A DNA stretch of 64,000 bases from DATBGO01 sp050011895 (GCA_050011895.1 JBEKIF010000022.1:1-64000), one strand, 5' to 3'; numbered from the stretch's first letter, positions 41,533 to 50,589 are shown. The notes: generated by a model not told the origin, from the letters alone. A program made the numbers and translations.

Positions 41533-43893
41533 GTGGAGGGTGTGCATACCGCCGAAGCCGTCATCGATAACGGCGCGCTCGGCGTTCACAAAATCCGGTT
41601 CGAGACCGGCAGGCTTGCCCGTCTCGCCGCCGGTTCCGCCGTTGTCTATCTCGACGACGAGACCATGGTGCTGTCGGCGACCACCGCGTCCAGGCACCCC
41701 AAGGACAACCTCGACTTCTTCCCGCTCACCGTCGACGTGGAGGAGCGGATGTACGCGGCGGGCCGGATTCCCGGCTCGTTCTTCCGCCGGGAGGGCCGCC
41801 CGTCTGAGGACGCGATCCTCACCTGCCGCCTGATCGACAGGCCGCTGCGGCCGTCCTTCGTCAGCGGGCTGCGCAACGAGATCCAGATCGTCGAGACGAT
41901 CATGGCGCTGCATCCCGAGCACCTCTACGACGTGGTCGCCATCAATGCGGCGTCGCTGTCCACCCAGCTGGCTGGCCTGCCGTTTTCCGGCCCCATCGGC
42001 GGTGTCCGGGTCGCGCTGATCAAGGGCCAGTGGGTGGGCTTCCCGACCCACTCGCAGCTGGCCGAGGCGACCTTCGACATGGTGGTCGCGGGCCGGGTAC
42101 TCGACGACGGCGACGTGGCGATCATGATGGTGGAGGCCGAGTCGACGCCGAGCACCCTGCGGCTGCTCGCCGACTCCGGCAGCGGGGCGGTCAGCCCGAC
42201 GGAGGAGACGGTTGCGCAGGGCCTTGACGCGGCCAAGCCGTTCATCAAGCTGCTCTGCGAGGCCCAGCAGCAGGTCGCGGCGGGCGCGGCCAAGGAGGTC
42301 GCCCACTACCCGGTGTTCGCCGACTACCAGCAGGATGTCTACGACGCGGTGGCAGCCGAGGTCTCCGACGAGCTGGCCCATGCGCTCACGATCGCGAGCA
42401 AGAAGGACCGGGAGGCGGAGACCGACCGGGTCAAGGCGCTCGCGGCCGAGAAGCTGGCCGGCCAGTTCGAGGGCCGCGAGAAGGAGATCAGCGGCGCGTT
42501 CAGGTCGCTGACCAAGAAGCTCGTCAGGAGCCGGATCATCCGCGACGGCGTCCGCATCGACGGCCGCGGGCTCGCGGACATCAGGTCGCTGGCCGCCGAG
42601 GCCGGCGTGCTGCCGCGGGTCCACGGCTCGGCGCTGTTCGAGCGCGGCGAGACCCAGGTGCTCGGCGTCACCACGCTGAACATGCTCCGGATGGAGCAGA
42701 TGATCGACACGCTCAACCCGGAGCGCACCAAGCGCTACATGCACAACTACAACATGCCGCCGTACTCCACCGGCGAGACCGGCCGGGTCGGCTCGCCCAA
42801 GCGGCGTGAGATCGGCCACGGCGCGCTCGCCGAGCGGGCAGTCGTCCCCGTGCTGCCGACCCGCGAGGAGTTCCCCTACGCGATCCGCCAGGTCTCCGAG
42901 GCGATCGGCTCCAACGGCTCTACCTCCATGGGCTCGGTCTGCGCGTCCTCGATGTCGCTGCTCGATGCGGGCGTGCCGCTCAAGGACATGGTGGCGGGCA
43001 TCGCGATGGGCCTGATCCACGAGGGCGGCGAGTACGTGACGCTCACCGACATCCTGGGCGCCGAGGACGCGTTCGGCGACATGGACTTCAAGGTGGCCGG
43101 CACCAAGGACCTCATCACGGCGCTGCAGCTGGACACCAAGCTGGACGGGATCCCCGCGTCCGTGCTCGGCGCCGCGCTGAAGCAGGCACGCGCCGCCAGG
43201 CTCACGATCCTTGACGTCATGCGCGAGGCCATCGACGCCCCGGGCGAGATGAGCGAGAACGCGCCGCGGATCATCACGGTCAAGGTCCCGGTCGACAAGA
43301 TCGGCGAGGTGATCGGGCCCAAGGGCAAGATGATCAACTCGATCCAGGAGGAGACCGGCGCCGAGATCACGATCGAGGACGATGGCACCATCTACATCGG
43401 CGCCACCGACGGCACCTCAGCGGAGGCCGCGAGGTCGGCGATCAACGCGATCGCCAACCCGCACATCCCCGAGGTCGGCGAGCGCTTCCTCGGCACGGTG
43501 GTGAAGACGACGACGTTCGGCGCGTTCGTCTCGCTGCTGCCGGGCAAGGACGGCCTGCTGCACATCACCCAGATCCGCAAGCTGCACGGCGGCGTCCGGA
43601 TCGAGAACGTGGACGATGTGATCAAGGTCGGTGACAAGATCCAGGTCGAGATCCGTGAGGTGGATGACCGCGGCAAGCTCTCGCTGGTGCCCGTCGAGGT
43701 AGTTGAACGGGAAGCCGCAGGCGAGGATCTGGGCGGCCACGACGACCACCGGGGCGGCGACCGGGACCGGGGGGGTGACCGGTACCGCGATCGCGGCGGC
43801 GACCGGGACCGGGGCGACCGGGACCGGGGCGGCGACCGGGGCAGCGATCACTATCGCACCAGGGAGCGCAACCGCGGGCCCCGCAACTCATGA
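41533..43893 (+). CDS. pnp: Polyribonucleotide nucleotidyltransferase (PNPase)
   Basis: PNPase degrades RNA 3'-to-5' by phosphorolysis and can add tails. The 786-residue protein has two RNase PH domains (YLDDETMVLSATTASRHP, AGRIPGSFFRREGRPSEDA; RIDGRGLADIRSLAAEAGV, NYNMPPYSTGETGRVGSPKR), then KH (VIGPKGKMINSIQEETGAEI) and S1 (KLSLVPVEVVERE at its end). It then has an unusual tail of about 55 residues rich in Gly, Asp and Arg (GGDRDRGGDRYRDRGGDRDR). The GTG at 41533 has AAGGAGGT just upstream. Its stop overlaps the M16 peptidase gene. Confidence 0.96.
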   Translation: MEGVHTAEAVIDNGALGVHKIRFETGRLARLAAGSAVVYLDDETMVLSATTASRHPKDNLDFFPLTVDVEERMYAAGRIPGSFFRREGRPSEDAILTCRLIDRPLRPSFVSGLRNEIQIVETIMALHPEHLYDVVAINAASLSTQLAGLPFSGPIGGVRVALIKGQWVGFPTHSQLAEATFDMVVAGRVLDDGDVAIMMVEAESTPSTLRLLADSGSGAVSPTEETVAQGLDAAKPFIKLLCEAQQQVAAGAAKEVAHYPVFADYQQDVYDAVAAEVSDELAHALTIASKKDREAETDRVKALAAEKLAGQFEGREKEISGAFRSLTKKLVRSRIIRDGVRIDGRGLADIRSLAAEAGVLPRVHGSALFERGETQVLGVTTLNMLRMEQMIDTLNPERTKRYMHNYNMPPYSTGETGRVGSPKRREIGHGALAERAVVPVLPTREEFPYAIRQVSEAIGSNGSTSMGSVCASSMSLLDAGVPLKDMVAGIAMGLIHEGGEYVTLTDILGAEDAFGDMDFKVAGTKDLITALQLDTKLDGIPASVLGAALKQARAARLTILDVMREAIDAPGEMSENAPRIITVKVPVDKIGEVIGPKGKMINSIQEETGAEITIEDDGTIYIGATDGTSAEAARSAINAIANPHIPEVGERFLGTVVKTTTFGAFVSLLPGKDGLLHITQIRKLHGGVRIENVDDVIKVGDKIQVEIREVDDRGKLSLVPVEVVEREAAGEDLGGHDDHRGGDRDRGGDRYRDRGGDRDRGDRDRGGDRGSDHYRTRERNRGPRNS

Positions 43894-45203
43894 CGGCGCA
43901 GCAGCAGCTGAGTGCGGATGGCGACTCCGCCGTCATCCGCACCGTGCTGCCCGGCGGCCTGCGGGTGATCACGGAATCGCTGCCGGCGGTCAGGTCGGCG
44001 GCGTTCGGCATCTGGGCAGGCGTCGGCTCCCGCGACGAGAGCGTTGCCCACGCTGGCGCGACGCACTACCTGGAGCACCTGCTGTTCAAGGGGACGGCCC
44101 GGCGCAGCGCGCTGGAGATCTCCGCGGCGATGGATGCGGTCGGCGGCGAGCTGAACGCGTTTACCGCCAAGGAGTACACCTGCTACTACGCCAGGGTTCT
44201 CGACGCCGACCTGCCGCTGGCGATTGACATCCTGTCCGACATGGTGACCAGCTCGCTGATCGAGCCGAAGGACGTGGACGCCGAGCGCGGCGTGATCCTC
44301 GAAGAGATCGCCATGAACGATGACGAGCCGTCGGATACGGTGCACGAGGCGTTCGCTGCCCAGCTGTTCGGCGATACCCCGCTAGGCCGCCCCATTCTCG
44401 GCAGCGCGGACTCGATCAACTCGATCACCCGGGCCCAGATCGCCGAGTACTACGCGGCCCGCTACACGCCGGACAGCCTGGTCATCGCCGGGGCGGGCAG
44501 CCTTGATCATGACGCCGTGGTGGAGCTCGTCCGCGATGCCTTCGCGCCGGTGGCGGTCGGCGACGCGGACCCGGCCCCGCCGCGGGTGCCCGGACAGGGC
44601 ACCTTAATTCCCGCGGCCGGCACCGGGGTACGGCTCGTTTCGCGCGGTATCGAGCAGGCGAATCTCGTGCTGGGCTGCACCGGGATGTCCCGGACCGACG
44701 AGCGCAGGTTCGCGCTCGGCGTGCTGAACGCCGCTCTCGGCGGCGGCATGTCCTCCCGGCTGTTCCAGGAGATCCGGGAGAACCGCGGCCTGGCCTACTC
44801 CGTGTACAGCTTCAGCTCGCAGAGCTACGACACCGGCCTGTGGGGCGTTTACGCGGGCTGCCTGCCGGCCAAGGCCGATGAGGTGCTGTCGATCTGCCAG
44901 GAGGAGATCGCCAAGGTAATATCCGGCGGGCTGACCGACGCTGAGCTTGAGCGGGGCAAGGGCCAGCTGCGCGGTTCGATCGTGCTCGGCCTGGAGGATC
45001 CCTCGTCCCGGATGAGCAGGCTCGGCAAGTCCGAGCTTGTCTATCCGCGGCTCGAGCCGGTCGACGAGATCCTGGCGTCCATCGAGGCGGTGACCCACGA
45101 TGACGTACGCGAGGTCGCCGCTGCCATCCTGGCGCAGCCCAAGGCGCTGGCGGTGGTCGGGCCCTTCGACGACGCTGATTCCTTTGCCACGGCACTCAGC
45201 TGA
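43890..45203 (+). CDS. M16 family zinc metallopeptidase (pitrilysin/MPP-like)
   Basis: A 437-residue processing-peptidase-like protein. The inverted zinc motif is THYLEHLLFKGTARRSALEI near residue 52 (HxxEH), with a distal glutamate in the DAERGVILEEIAMNDDEPSD segment. The second domain includes RLFQEIRENRGLAYSVYSFS. Such M16B peptidases act on peptides in the cytoplasm or at the membrane; the equivalent gene follows pnp in many Gram-positives (PepR/YmxG). It overlaps pnp by four bases, so they are co-translated. A terminator-like hairpin follows at 45212. Confidence 0.92.
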   Translation: MTAQQQLSADGDSAVIRTVLPGGLRVITESLPAVRSAAFGIWAGVGSRDESVAHAGATHYLEHLLFKGTARRSALEISAAMDAVGGELNAFTAKEYTCYYARVLDADLPLAIDILSDMVTSSLIEPKDVDAERGVILEEIAMNDDEPSDTVHEAFAAQLFGDTPLGRPILGSADSINSITRAQIAEYYAARYTPDSLVIAGAGSLDHDAVVELVRDAFAPVAVGDADPAPPRVPGQGTLIPAAGTGVRLVSRGIEQANLVLGCTGMSRTDERRFALGVLNAALGGGMSSRLFQEIRENRGLAYSVYSFSSQSYDTGLWGVYAGCLPAKADEVLSICQEEIAKVISGGLTDAELERGKGQLRGSIVLGLEDPSSRMSRLGKSELVYPRLEPVDEILASIEAVTHDDVREVAAAILAQPKALAVVGPFDDADSFATALS

Positions 45204-45211
45204 CAGCGCCT

Positions 45212-45233
45212 GAGCGGCGGGCTAGCGCCGCTC
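45212..45233. terminator. 8-bp perfect G+C hairpin after the M16 peptidase gene
   Basis: GAGCGGCG at 45212-45219 pairs with CGCCGCTC at 45226-45233 around the loop GGCTAG. It starts eight bases after the stop and precedes dapB by 169 bases, so it may separate the rpsO-pnp transcript from dapB. Confidence 0.65.
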
Positions 45234-45402
45234 GCGGCCTTAACGCGGCCGGGCCGGCGACCGTGGCAGCTGCCGGTGAGGACGGTTCCCCGGCTGGCAC
45301 CTGGAGGCACCGGCTCAGCGGCTAAGATCAGGCCGGTCGGGCCGCGGGCAGCGCCGGATCGTAGAGTTCCGGGCCGTCGAGCGGTGGCCGGGGAGGCTGG
45401 CG

Positions 45403-46146
45403 ATGATCAAGGTCGGGGTGCTGGGCGCCAAGGGGCGCATGGGGTCCGAGGTGTGCCGGACGGTCAGCGCCGCGGCCGATCTCGAGCTGGCCGCCGCGGT
45501 CGATGAGGGCGATGACCTGAGCGCCCTGACCGGATCCGATGTCGTGGTCGATTTCACTCACCCCGGCGCGGTCATGGATAACCTGCGCTGGTGCGTGGCG
45601 AACGGCCGCAACGCCGTCGTCGGCACGTCCGGCTTCGACGAGGAGCGGCTGGCCGCTGTCAGCGGCTGGCTGGCCGGGGCGCCCCCGGTCCGGGTGCTGA
45701 TCGTGCCGAACTTCTCGGTCGGTGCCGTGCTCATGATGCGCTTCGCCGCCCAGGCCGCCAGGTTCTTTGAGGCTGCCGAGGTCATCGAGATGCATCACGC
45801 GGGGAAGGTGGACGCGCCGTCCGGCACGGCGTCGCGCACCGCATCGCTGATCGCCGCGGCCCGCGCCGAGGCTGGACTCCCGGGCTCCCCGGACGCCACC
45901 GTGTCCGGGCTGGACGGCGCCCGGGGCGCCCAGGTAGCCGGAATTCACGTCCACTCGGTCCGGCTGACTGGGCTGGTGGCGCACCAGGAAGTGCTGTTCG
46001 GCGGTCCCGGTGAGGTCCTTACCATCCGGCATGACTCCCTGGACCGGGCCTCGTTCATGCCAGGCGTGCTGCTCGCCGTGCGCGGTGCCGCGGCACTGGC
46101 ACCTGGACTCACCGTCGGCCTCGAGGGCCTGCTCGGACTCGGGTGA
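45403..46146 (+). CDS. dapB: 4-hydroxy-tetrahydrodipicolinate reductase
   Basis: DapB makes tetrahydrodipicolinate in lysine and diaminopimelate synthesis. The 247-residue protein has IKVGVLGAKGRMGSEVC (nucleotide site), VVVDFTHPGAVMDNLRWC, AVVGTSGF, and the catalytic EVIEMHHAGKVDAPSGTASR, with GIHVHSVRLTGLVAHQEVLF near the end. Its usual neighbours in actinobacteria are the pnp-M16 genes upstream and dapA or thyX downstream; here YccF follows instead. The ATG at 45403 follows a GGGGAGG. Confidence 0.96.
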   Translation: MIKVGVLGAKGRMGSEVCRTVSAAADLELAAAVDEGDDLSALTGSDVVVDFTHPGAVMDNLRWCVANGRNAVVGTSGFDEERLAAVSGWLAGAPPVRVLIVPNFSVGAVLMMRFAAQAARFFEAAEVIEMHHAGKVDAPSGTASRTASLIAAARAEAGLPGSPDATVSGLDGARGAQVAGIHVHSVRLTGLVAHQEVLFGGPGEVLTIRHDSLDRASFMPGVLLAVRGAAALAPGLTVGLEGLLGLG

Positions 46147-46192
46147 GGCCTAGCCGGTGCCGTTTGGGGTATGCACGCTATGAACGAAACGG

Positions 46193-46354
46193 ATGCCCCC
46201 GGCGAACTCCGCCGGCCGGCCCGGTCCGGACGACGACCGGGATGCGTCCGGCTCGGGCGGTCAGAGGGCATGGGATCAGATGCAGGCTGACGGTACCGGC
46301 GGGGGATCGGATCCGGGCGGTGCCGGCGCTAGCGGGGAGCGGGGTTTCAGGTGA
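46193..46354 (+). CDS. Possible 53-residue Gly/Asp-rich protein coupled to YccF
   Basis: An ATG at 46193 (MPPANSAGRPGPDDDRDASG) opens a short frame that ends in a TGA overlapping the YccF GTG (GTGA at 46351-46354). Third positions are mostly G or C, as in real genes here, but the protein is low-complexity and no homologue is recognised. The only hints of reality are the overlap and codon bias. It may be noise or an unrecognised leader. Confidence 0.35.
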   Translation: MPPANSAGRPGPDDDRDASGSGGQRAWDQMQADGTGGGSDPGGAGASGERGFR

Positions 46355-46746
46355 GGTTCATCCTCAACGTGATCTGGCTGGTGTTGTGCGGTTTCTGGAT
46401 GGCTATCGCCTATGTTGTCGCCGGGATTATATGTTTCATCCTGATTATTACGATACCGTTTGGTATCGCCGCATTCCGGATTGCAAGCTATGTACTGTGG
46501 CCGTTCGGGCGCACGATCGAGCCCCGCAGGGACGCGGGGGCAGGGGCGCTGATCGGCAACATCATCTGGATCATCCTGTTCGGATGGTGGCTTGCGCTCG
46601 GGCATCTGGTAACCGGGGCGCTGCTGTGCGTGACCATCATCGGGATCCCGCTCGGCATCGCGAACTTCAAGATCATCCCGATCTCGCTGATGCCGCTCGG
46701 CGTCGAGATCGTTCCCACCGATCAGCAGTACTCCGGCGTCATCTGA
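46351..46746 (+). CDS. yccF: YccF family small membrane protein
   Basis: A 131-residue inner-membrane protein with two repeated halves, each a hydrophobic hairpin: RFILNVIWLVLCGFWMAIAY, ITIPFGIAAFRIASYVLWPF, then ALIGNIIWIILFGWWLALGH and IIGIPLGIANFKIIPISLMP. That tandem YccF domain pair, four membrane segments in all, is the family layout. Function unknown. The GTG overlaps the preceding short frame. A modest hairpin lies after the stop. Confidence 0.92.
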   Translation: MRFILNVIWLVLCGFWMAIAYVVAGIICFILIITIPFGIAAFRIASYVLWPFGRTIEPRRDAGAGALIGNIIWIILFGWWLALGHLVTGALLCVTIIGIPLGIANFKIIPISLMPLGVEIVPTDQQYSGVI

Positions 46747-46762
46747 GAGCTCCCCGCCCGGC

Positions 46763-46783
46763 CGGCCGGCCCCGGACCGGCCG
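46763..46783. terminator. Weak 7-bp G+C hairpin after yccF
   Basis: CGGCCGG at 46763-46769 pairs with CCGGCCG at 46777-46783 around CCCCGGA, 17 bases after the yccF stop. The surrounding sequence is so G+C-rich that a chance match is possible. Confidence 0.35.
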
Positions 46784-46824
46784 CCGCGGCGCCGCTGGCC
46801 ATCCCGGTCGCGTAAGTTCGCTGT

Positions 46825-47064
46825 ATGTGCCGCAGCATCAAGACCTTGCGAGAGCCCTACACCGAGCGCGTGACTGAGGCAGACGTGCGGGCAGCCGCCC
46901 TGCAGTACGTGCGGAAGATCAGCGGCTTCCGGCAGCCCGCCCGGCACAACGCGGAGGCCTTTGACCGCGCCGTGGCGGCAGTGGCCGGGGCTACCAGCGC
47001 CTTGCTCGAGCAGCTTGAGGTCCGGGCGGCCGGGACCGCGCCCGCGCCGGGCCGGCCGGCATAG
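46825..47064 (+). CDS. DUF2277 family protein
   Basis: A 79-residue protein that begins with the family signature MCRSIKTLREPYTERVTEAD and has AALQYVRKISGFRQPARHNA in the middle. DUF2277 is a small conserved family of unknown function in actinobacteria and proteobacteria. An Ala-rich C-terminal tail follows. It lies 78 bases after yccF and is convergent with the threonine-dehydratase-like gene. Confidence 0.9.
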   Translation: MCRSIKTLREPYTERVTEADVRAAALQYVRKISGFRQPARHNAEAFDRAVAAVAGATSALLEQLEVRAAGTAPAPGRPA

Positions 47065-47080
47065 CCGGCCGGCCCCGGGG

Positions 47081-48049
47081 CTATCCGCCGAGGTCCACCG
47101 CCGTCGTGTTCGCACCGCTGATCACGACGGCCAGGTGCTCGTCGGGCCCGGGTTCATAGCGGCCGGCCAGCAGGGCCGCCAGGGCCGCGCACGCGCCAGG
47201 CTCGGCAACCACCCGGAGGCGGTCCCAGAGCAGCTGCTGCGCCCGCCCGATCGCCTCGTCGCTGACCAGGACAACCCGCTCGGCATGATGCGAGATCATC
47301 AAGAACGTCAGCGCGCCGACCCGCCGCGGCGCGAGCGAGTCCACCGCCACGCTGCCAGTGACGGCGTCGACAGGGCGGCCAGCCTTCATGGCCTCAGTCA
47401 TCGTCGGGGCGCCATCCGGCTCAGCGCCGACGACGCGGGCCTGCCCGGCATAGGCCCCGGCGATCCCGGATAGCAGGCCGCCGCCGCCGATCCCGGCCAG
47501 TACGGTCGTAGCTCCTGGCGCCTGCCGGATGAGTTCCAGTGCCAGGGTTCCCGCGCCAAGCATCGTCTCTAGCTGGTCGAACGCGTGGACGGGCAGGGCG
47601 CCGGATTCGGCTGCCCACTGCTCGCTGAGCGTGAGCGCGTCGGAATAGGTCGCTCCCTCCACCACGAGATCGGCGCCGTAGCCACGGATCCGGCTGACCT
47701 TCGCCGCTGACGAGGCCGTCGGGACGAAGATCCGCGCGGGTATGCCGAGGACACCTGCCGCATAGGCGACGGCCGCGCCGTGGTTGCCGCCGGACGCGGC
47801 CACGACGCCCGCGGCCGGCACCGGGCGGAGCAGCAGGTTAGCGAACGCGCCCCGCGCCTTGAACGAGCCAGTGTGCTGAAGCTGCTCCAGCTTGAGGGTC
47901 AGCGGCCCGGGAGGCAGGCCAAGCTCAGACCTGTTGAGTTCAATCACTGGCGTGATACGCAGGAACGGCCGGATCAGCGGCTCCACGGCTTCGATAGCGG
48001 CCCGGCTGACGCTGGCAATGCCCGGCACGGCCGGTGTCCCGGCGCTCAT
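47081..48049 (-). CDS. PLP-dependent threonine/serine dehydratase-like enzyme
   Basis: A 322-residue fold-type II PLP enzyme. The PLP lysine is in LEQLQHTGSFKARGAFANLL near residue 63, the glycine loop for the phosphate in AGIGGGGLLSGIAGAYAG, and the substrate loop in VVAASGGNHGAAVAYAAG. These fit catabolic threonine dehydratase/serine racemase family members, which deaminate threonine or serine to 2-oxoacids. There is no C-terminal ACT regulatory domain, so it is a biodegradative or racemase-like form. A near-palindrome lies about 50 bases upstream of its start. Confidence 0.88.
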   Translation of the reverse strand: MSAGTPAVPGIASVSRAAIEAVEPLIRPFLRITPVIELNRSELGLPPGPLTLKLEQLQHTGSFKARGAFANLLLRPVPAAGVVAASGGNHGAAVAYAAGVLGIPARIFVPTASSAAKVSRIRGYGADLVVEGATYSDALTLSEQWAAESGALPVHAFDQLETMLGAGTLALELIRQAPGATTVLAGIGGGGLLSGIAGAYAGQARVVGAEPDGAPTMTEAMKAGRPVDAVTGSVAVDSLAPRRVGALTFLMISHHAERVVLVSDEAIGRAQQLLWDRLRVVAEPGACAALAALLAGRYEPGPDEHLAVVISGANTTAVDLGG

Positions 48050-48097
48050 AACAGCCCTTCCTTAGCCCTGTCCTCAGCCAGTTGATCCATGGCACGT

Positions 48098-48111
48098 TAG
48101 CTAATCAGCTA
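48098..48111. promoter_or_regulatory. Short TAGCT-4-AGCTA inverted repeat upstream of the dehydratase gene
   Basis: TAGCTAATCAGCTA lies about 50 bases before the start of the minus-strand gene. It is A+T-rich in a G+C-rich region and could be an operator or -10 region, but five-base arms are weak evidence. Confidence 0.25.
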
Positions 48112-48291
48112 GCTCAAGGCACCGGCAATTCCCGCGGGCCTGCGGGATACCCTCGTCAGGGCCCGGTCCCGGCCGGGCGGGCGCAGGCCAGAAGCCCCGC
48201 TGACGGCCCTGGCGGCCGGCGGCGCCAGAGCACGATCCCCGGCCCGCCGCTCGATGAGATCGCCTAGTGGACCGGGCCCGTGCTGGGCTCG

Positions 48292-49014
48292 TTACTGCTG
48301 GTGCAGGATGAGCAGGAACTCAGCCGCGCCGTGGTCGGCGAGCGAGCCGAGGAAGCCGAATCCAGATGGTCCCTTGATGCCCCACTGGCGGAACGGCACG
48401 GGGATCGATCCTGCTGCCTGCAGCGCTGATCCGTCCCGGCGGCCGGTGATCGTGACCGTCACCAGGTGCGCCGTCCCGTGCATCGCGAGCTCGCCGGTGG
48501 CCGTGGTGGTAATGGTCGCGCCGGAGGTGAAAGCGGGGCCCAGGGTGACCGGGTGCGCGAGCGTGAACGTCGCTGCCGGGAATTGCGCGGTGTCCAGGCT
48601 CTTGGCGAGCTGTGGCTGGGCCTTGCCGCTGACCTTGATGCTGGCCAGGCCGATGCGGAAGCTGGCGCTGGTGACCTGGTCGATGGAGATGACGATGGTG
48701 CCGGTGACGGCGTTGGTCCTGCCGACGACGTCGTTGCTGATCCCAAGGGCGCTTTCGGGGACGCGGAAGCCCGCCACCGATCCCTGGCCGACCTGCCAGG
48801 TGCCGTTCGACGGACCGGATGGTGCTCCGGCGGCGCCTTCGGGCAGCGTGAGCGGAGCCGGGGCCGGCTGCTTGATGAAGAGTGCGATAGCCGCGACGGC
48901 GAGCACGGCGAGCACGGCGATGCCTGCGAGAATCCATCGCAGCGGATGGCGCCGTCGCGATGACCGACCGTGCCGGTACTGGATACGTGCCTGGGGACCT
49001 GCCTCGTTAGTCAC
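48292..49014 (-). CDS. YceI family protein with N-terminal membrane anchor
   Basis: A 240-residue protein. A basic start (MTNEAGPQARIQYRHGRSSR) is followed by one helix (LRWILAGIAVLAVLAVAAIA), then the YceI beta-barrel domain from about residue 70 to the end (GTWQVGQGSVAGFRVPES, TIVISIDQVTSASFRIGLAS, FPAATFTLAHPVTLG). YceI domains bind isoprenoid quinones or other amphipathic lipids. The domain should be outside the cytoplasmic membrane. It is divergent from the TetR gene at 49244, so that regulator might control it; this is inferred. Confidence 0.9.
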   Translation of the reverse strand: MTNEAGPQARIQYRHGRSSRRRHPLRWILAGIAVLAVLAVAAIALFIKQPAPAPLTLPEGAAGAPSGPSNGTWQVGQGSVAGFRVPESALGISNDVVGRTNAVTGTIVISIDQVTSASFRIGLASIKVSGKAQPQLAKSLDTAQFPAATFTLAHPVTLGPAFTSGATITTTATGELAMHGTAHLVTVTITGRRDGSALQAAGSIPVPFRQWGIKGPSGFGFLGSLADHGAAEFLLILHQQ

Positions 49015-49209
49015 CGCTGATCATCCTTGATCCGGGCCGGGTGCGGGCGTGCCCGCGCTGGAGTTCCCGCCGGGCGGCGGGCGACGTTGTCGTGCGGGAC
49101 GACCTGGAAGACGGGCGGCGCTGAGCCGGCCCGCTCGCGGGCCGGGTCCACGACTGTCACTCTCCTGGGCCTGGGTACGATTACACTTATGACAGATACC
49201 GAACTTGAA

Positions 49210-49225
49210 ACTTAGAGTCTAAAGT
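49210..49225. promoter_or_regulatory. Inverted repeat ACTTAGAGTCTAAAGT before the TetR gene
   Basis: The arms ACTTAGA and TCTAAAGT are nearly complementary, with a one-base offset. The sequence is A+T-rich and lies 18 bases before the TTG of the TetR gene in the divergent space shared with YceI. It is a plausible self-binding operator. Confidence 0.4.
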
Positions 49226-49243
49226 CCCGAAAGCTGGTGCCGA

Positions 49244-50107
49244 TTGAGAAACGAGGCGCAGGCGGCCACGCCGCCCACGGGCCTTGCCCGCAGGGGCCGT
49301 CGGCTGCCGGATCAGGAGACGGAGCGGCGGATGCTCCAGGCGGCCGTGGCCATGGTGCACCGCGCCGGCCTGACCGTGAGCCTGGATCACATCAGCTTCG
49401 AGGACGTGATCCGCGACGCAGAGGTCTCGCGGAGCTCGGTCTACCGCCGCTGGCCGTATAAGGACTTGTTCTTCGGTGACCTGGTGAAAGAGCTAGCCAA
49501 GGATGGCACCCCGGCGATCGTCAGCGACGAGGTGGAGCTGATCAGGCGCCTCGTGGCCGGGCACCTGGAGTGGCTCGCCACACCCGAGCTCCGCCACAGC
49601 CTCCTCGTTGAGCTATTCCGCCAGCTGGCGCTGTTCGACTTCCAGACTCTCTGCGGGTCGGCGGAATGGCGGACCTACATCGCCTTGCACGCCACGTTCA
49701 TGAGCCTGGCCGATGGCGGGCTGCGCGACCAGGTCCAGGTGGCTCTTGCCGAGTCCGAGCAAGGCCGCATTGCACGCATAGCGAAAGCCTGGGAACACAT
49801 GGCCAGACTGTTCGGCTACCGGCTGCGGCCCGGGCTCGGCGCCACGTTCGAGACCGTTGCCACGCTGATGGATGCCACCATGCGCGGACTGGTCATCATG
49901 GCCCTGTCCGTGCCCGACATAGCCGCGCACCGGGTACCGGCGCGCCCGTTCGGGGCCGCAGGCACGGACGCGTGGTCCCTGCCAGCCATGGGCCTCGCCG
50001 GCCTCGCCACGGCGTTCCTTGAGCCGGACCCGGCGATCGAGTGGGACGACGAGCGGCTCGCGAGCGTCCGCCAGGCACTGGCTGCCTTGGTTCTTCCGGA
50101 CGCGTAA
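49244..50107 (+). CDS. TetR family transcriptional regulator
   Basis: A 287-residue TetR regulator. The helix-turn-helix is in TERRMLQAAVAMVHRAGLTV and HISFEDVIRDAEVSRSSVYR with RRWPYKDLFFGDLVKELAKD after it. The C-terminal ligand domain (about residues 100-280) is all-helical, with LVAGHLEWLATPELRHSLLV and HMARLFGYRLRPG. It is longer than usual for the family. I use the TTG at 49244; no later methionine keeps the whole DNA-binding domain. The divergent neighbour is YceI, with an inverted repeat between them. Confidence 0.87.
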   Translation: MRNEAQAATPPTGLARRGRRLPDQETERRMLQAAVAMVHRAGLTVSLDHISFEDVIRDAEVSRSSVYRRWPYKDLFFGDLVKELAKDGTPAIVSDEVELIRRLVAGHLEWLATPELRHSLLVELFRQLALFDFQTLCGSAEWRTYIALHATFMSLADGGLRDQVQVALAESEQGRIARIAKAWEHMARLFGYRLRPGLGATFETVATLMDATMRGLVIMALSVPDIAAHRVPARPFGAAGTDAWSLPAMGLAGLATAFLEPDPAIEWDDERLASVRQALAALVLPDA

Positions 50108-50221
50108 AACCGGGCCGATCAGGCGGCAGACTGCTCGGGCCAGGGTGGGCCGGAGTTGTGAGAGGCGCCAGCCAGGTGCCCGGCTGGGCCGAGGTCAGCA
50201 CAGCGGCATATCCTGCGTCTC

Positions 50222-50434
50222 ATGCCGGACCGGCCGCCTGATGCTGCGTGGCTGAGCCTGGGCGCGGATCCAGGGCTCTGCCGAGCCTGCAGGCATGTGA
50301 AGCTCAACCAGACACGGCGGGGCACCGCCTACCTCCGCTGCACGCGCGCCGCATGGGACATCGCCCTTTCCCGCTACCCGCCTCTCCCAGTCACGCAGTG
50401 CGGAGGATTTGAGCGGCGCGAGGGGAAGCCCTAG
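50222..50434 (+). CDS. Small cysteine-rich protein (CxxC type)
   Basis: A 70-residue protein with LCRACRHVKLNQTRRGTAYL followed by RCTRAAWDIALSRYPPLPV and TQCGGFERREG, giving Cys-x2-Cys plus two further cysteines, as in a zinc ribbon. Similar small proteins are common in actinobacteria and often end with a cysteine just before a Tyr/Phe-rich tail; I recognise the type but not a name. The ATG at 50222 lies after a short gap from the TetR gene on the same strand. Codon use is normal for the genome. Confidence 0.7.
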   Translation: MPDRPPDAAWLSLGADPGLCRACRHVKLNQTRRGTAYLRCTRAAWDIALSRYPPLPVTQCGGFERREGKP

Positions 50435-50589
50435 TGCCGCGCCTCCCGCGCGCCCCGCGCCCACCCGGGGGGCCGGCTGGATGCGCGGGCTGCGGGAATC
50501 AGGCTGTCCTGGCCGCTGCGACGCCAATTCTTCGCCGGAGCAGGGGACAGAACCCTACGGCCCAGCAATGACAGCCCTGGGCTCACTGG

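Noticed and set aside
49189..49215. A possible eight-codon leader peptide (MTDTELET) before the TetR gene
   Set aside because: It overlaps the putative operator and has no ribosome site; more likely chance.
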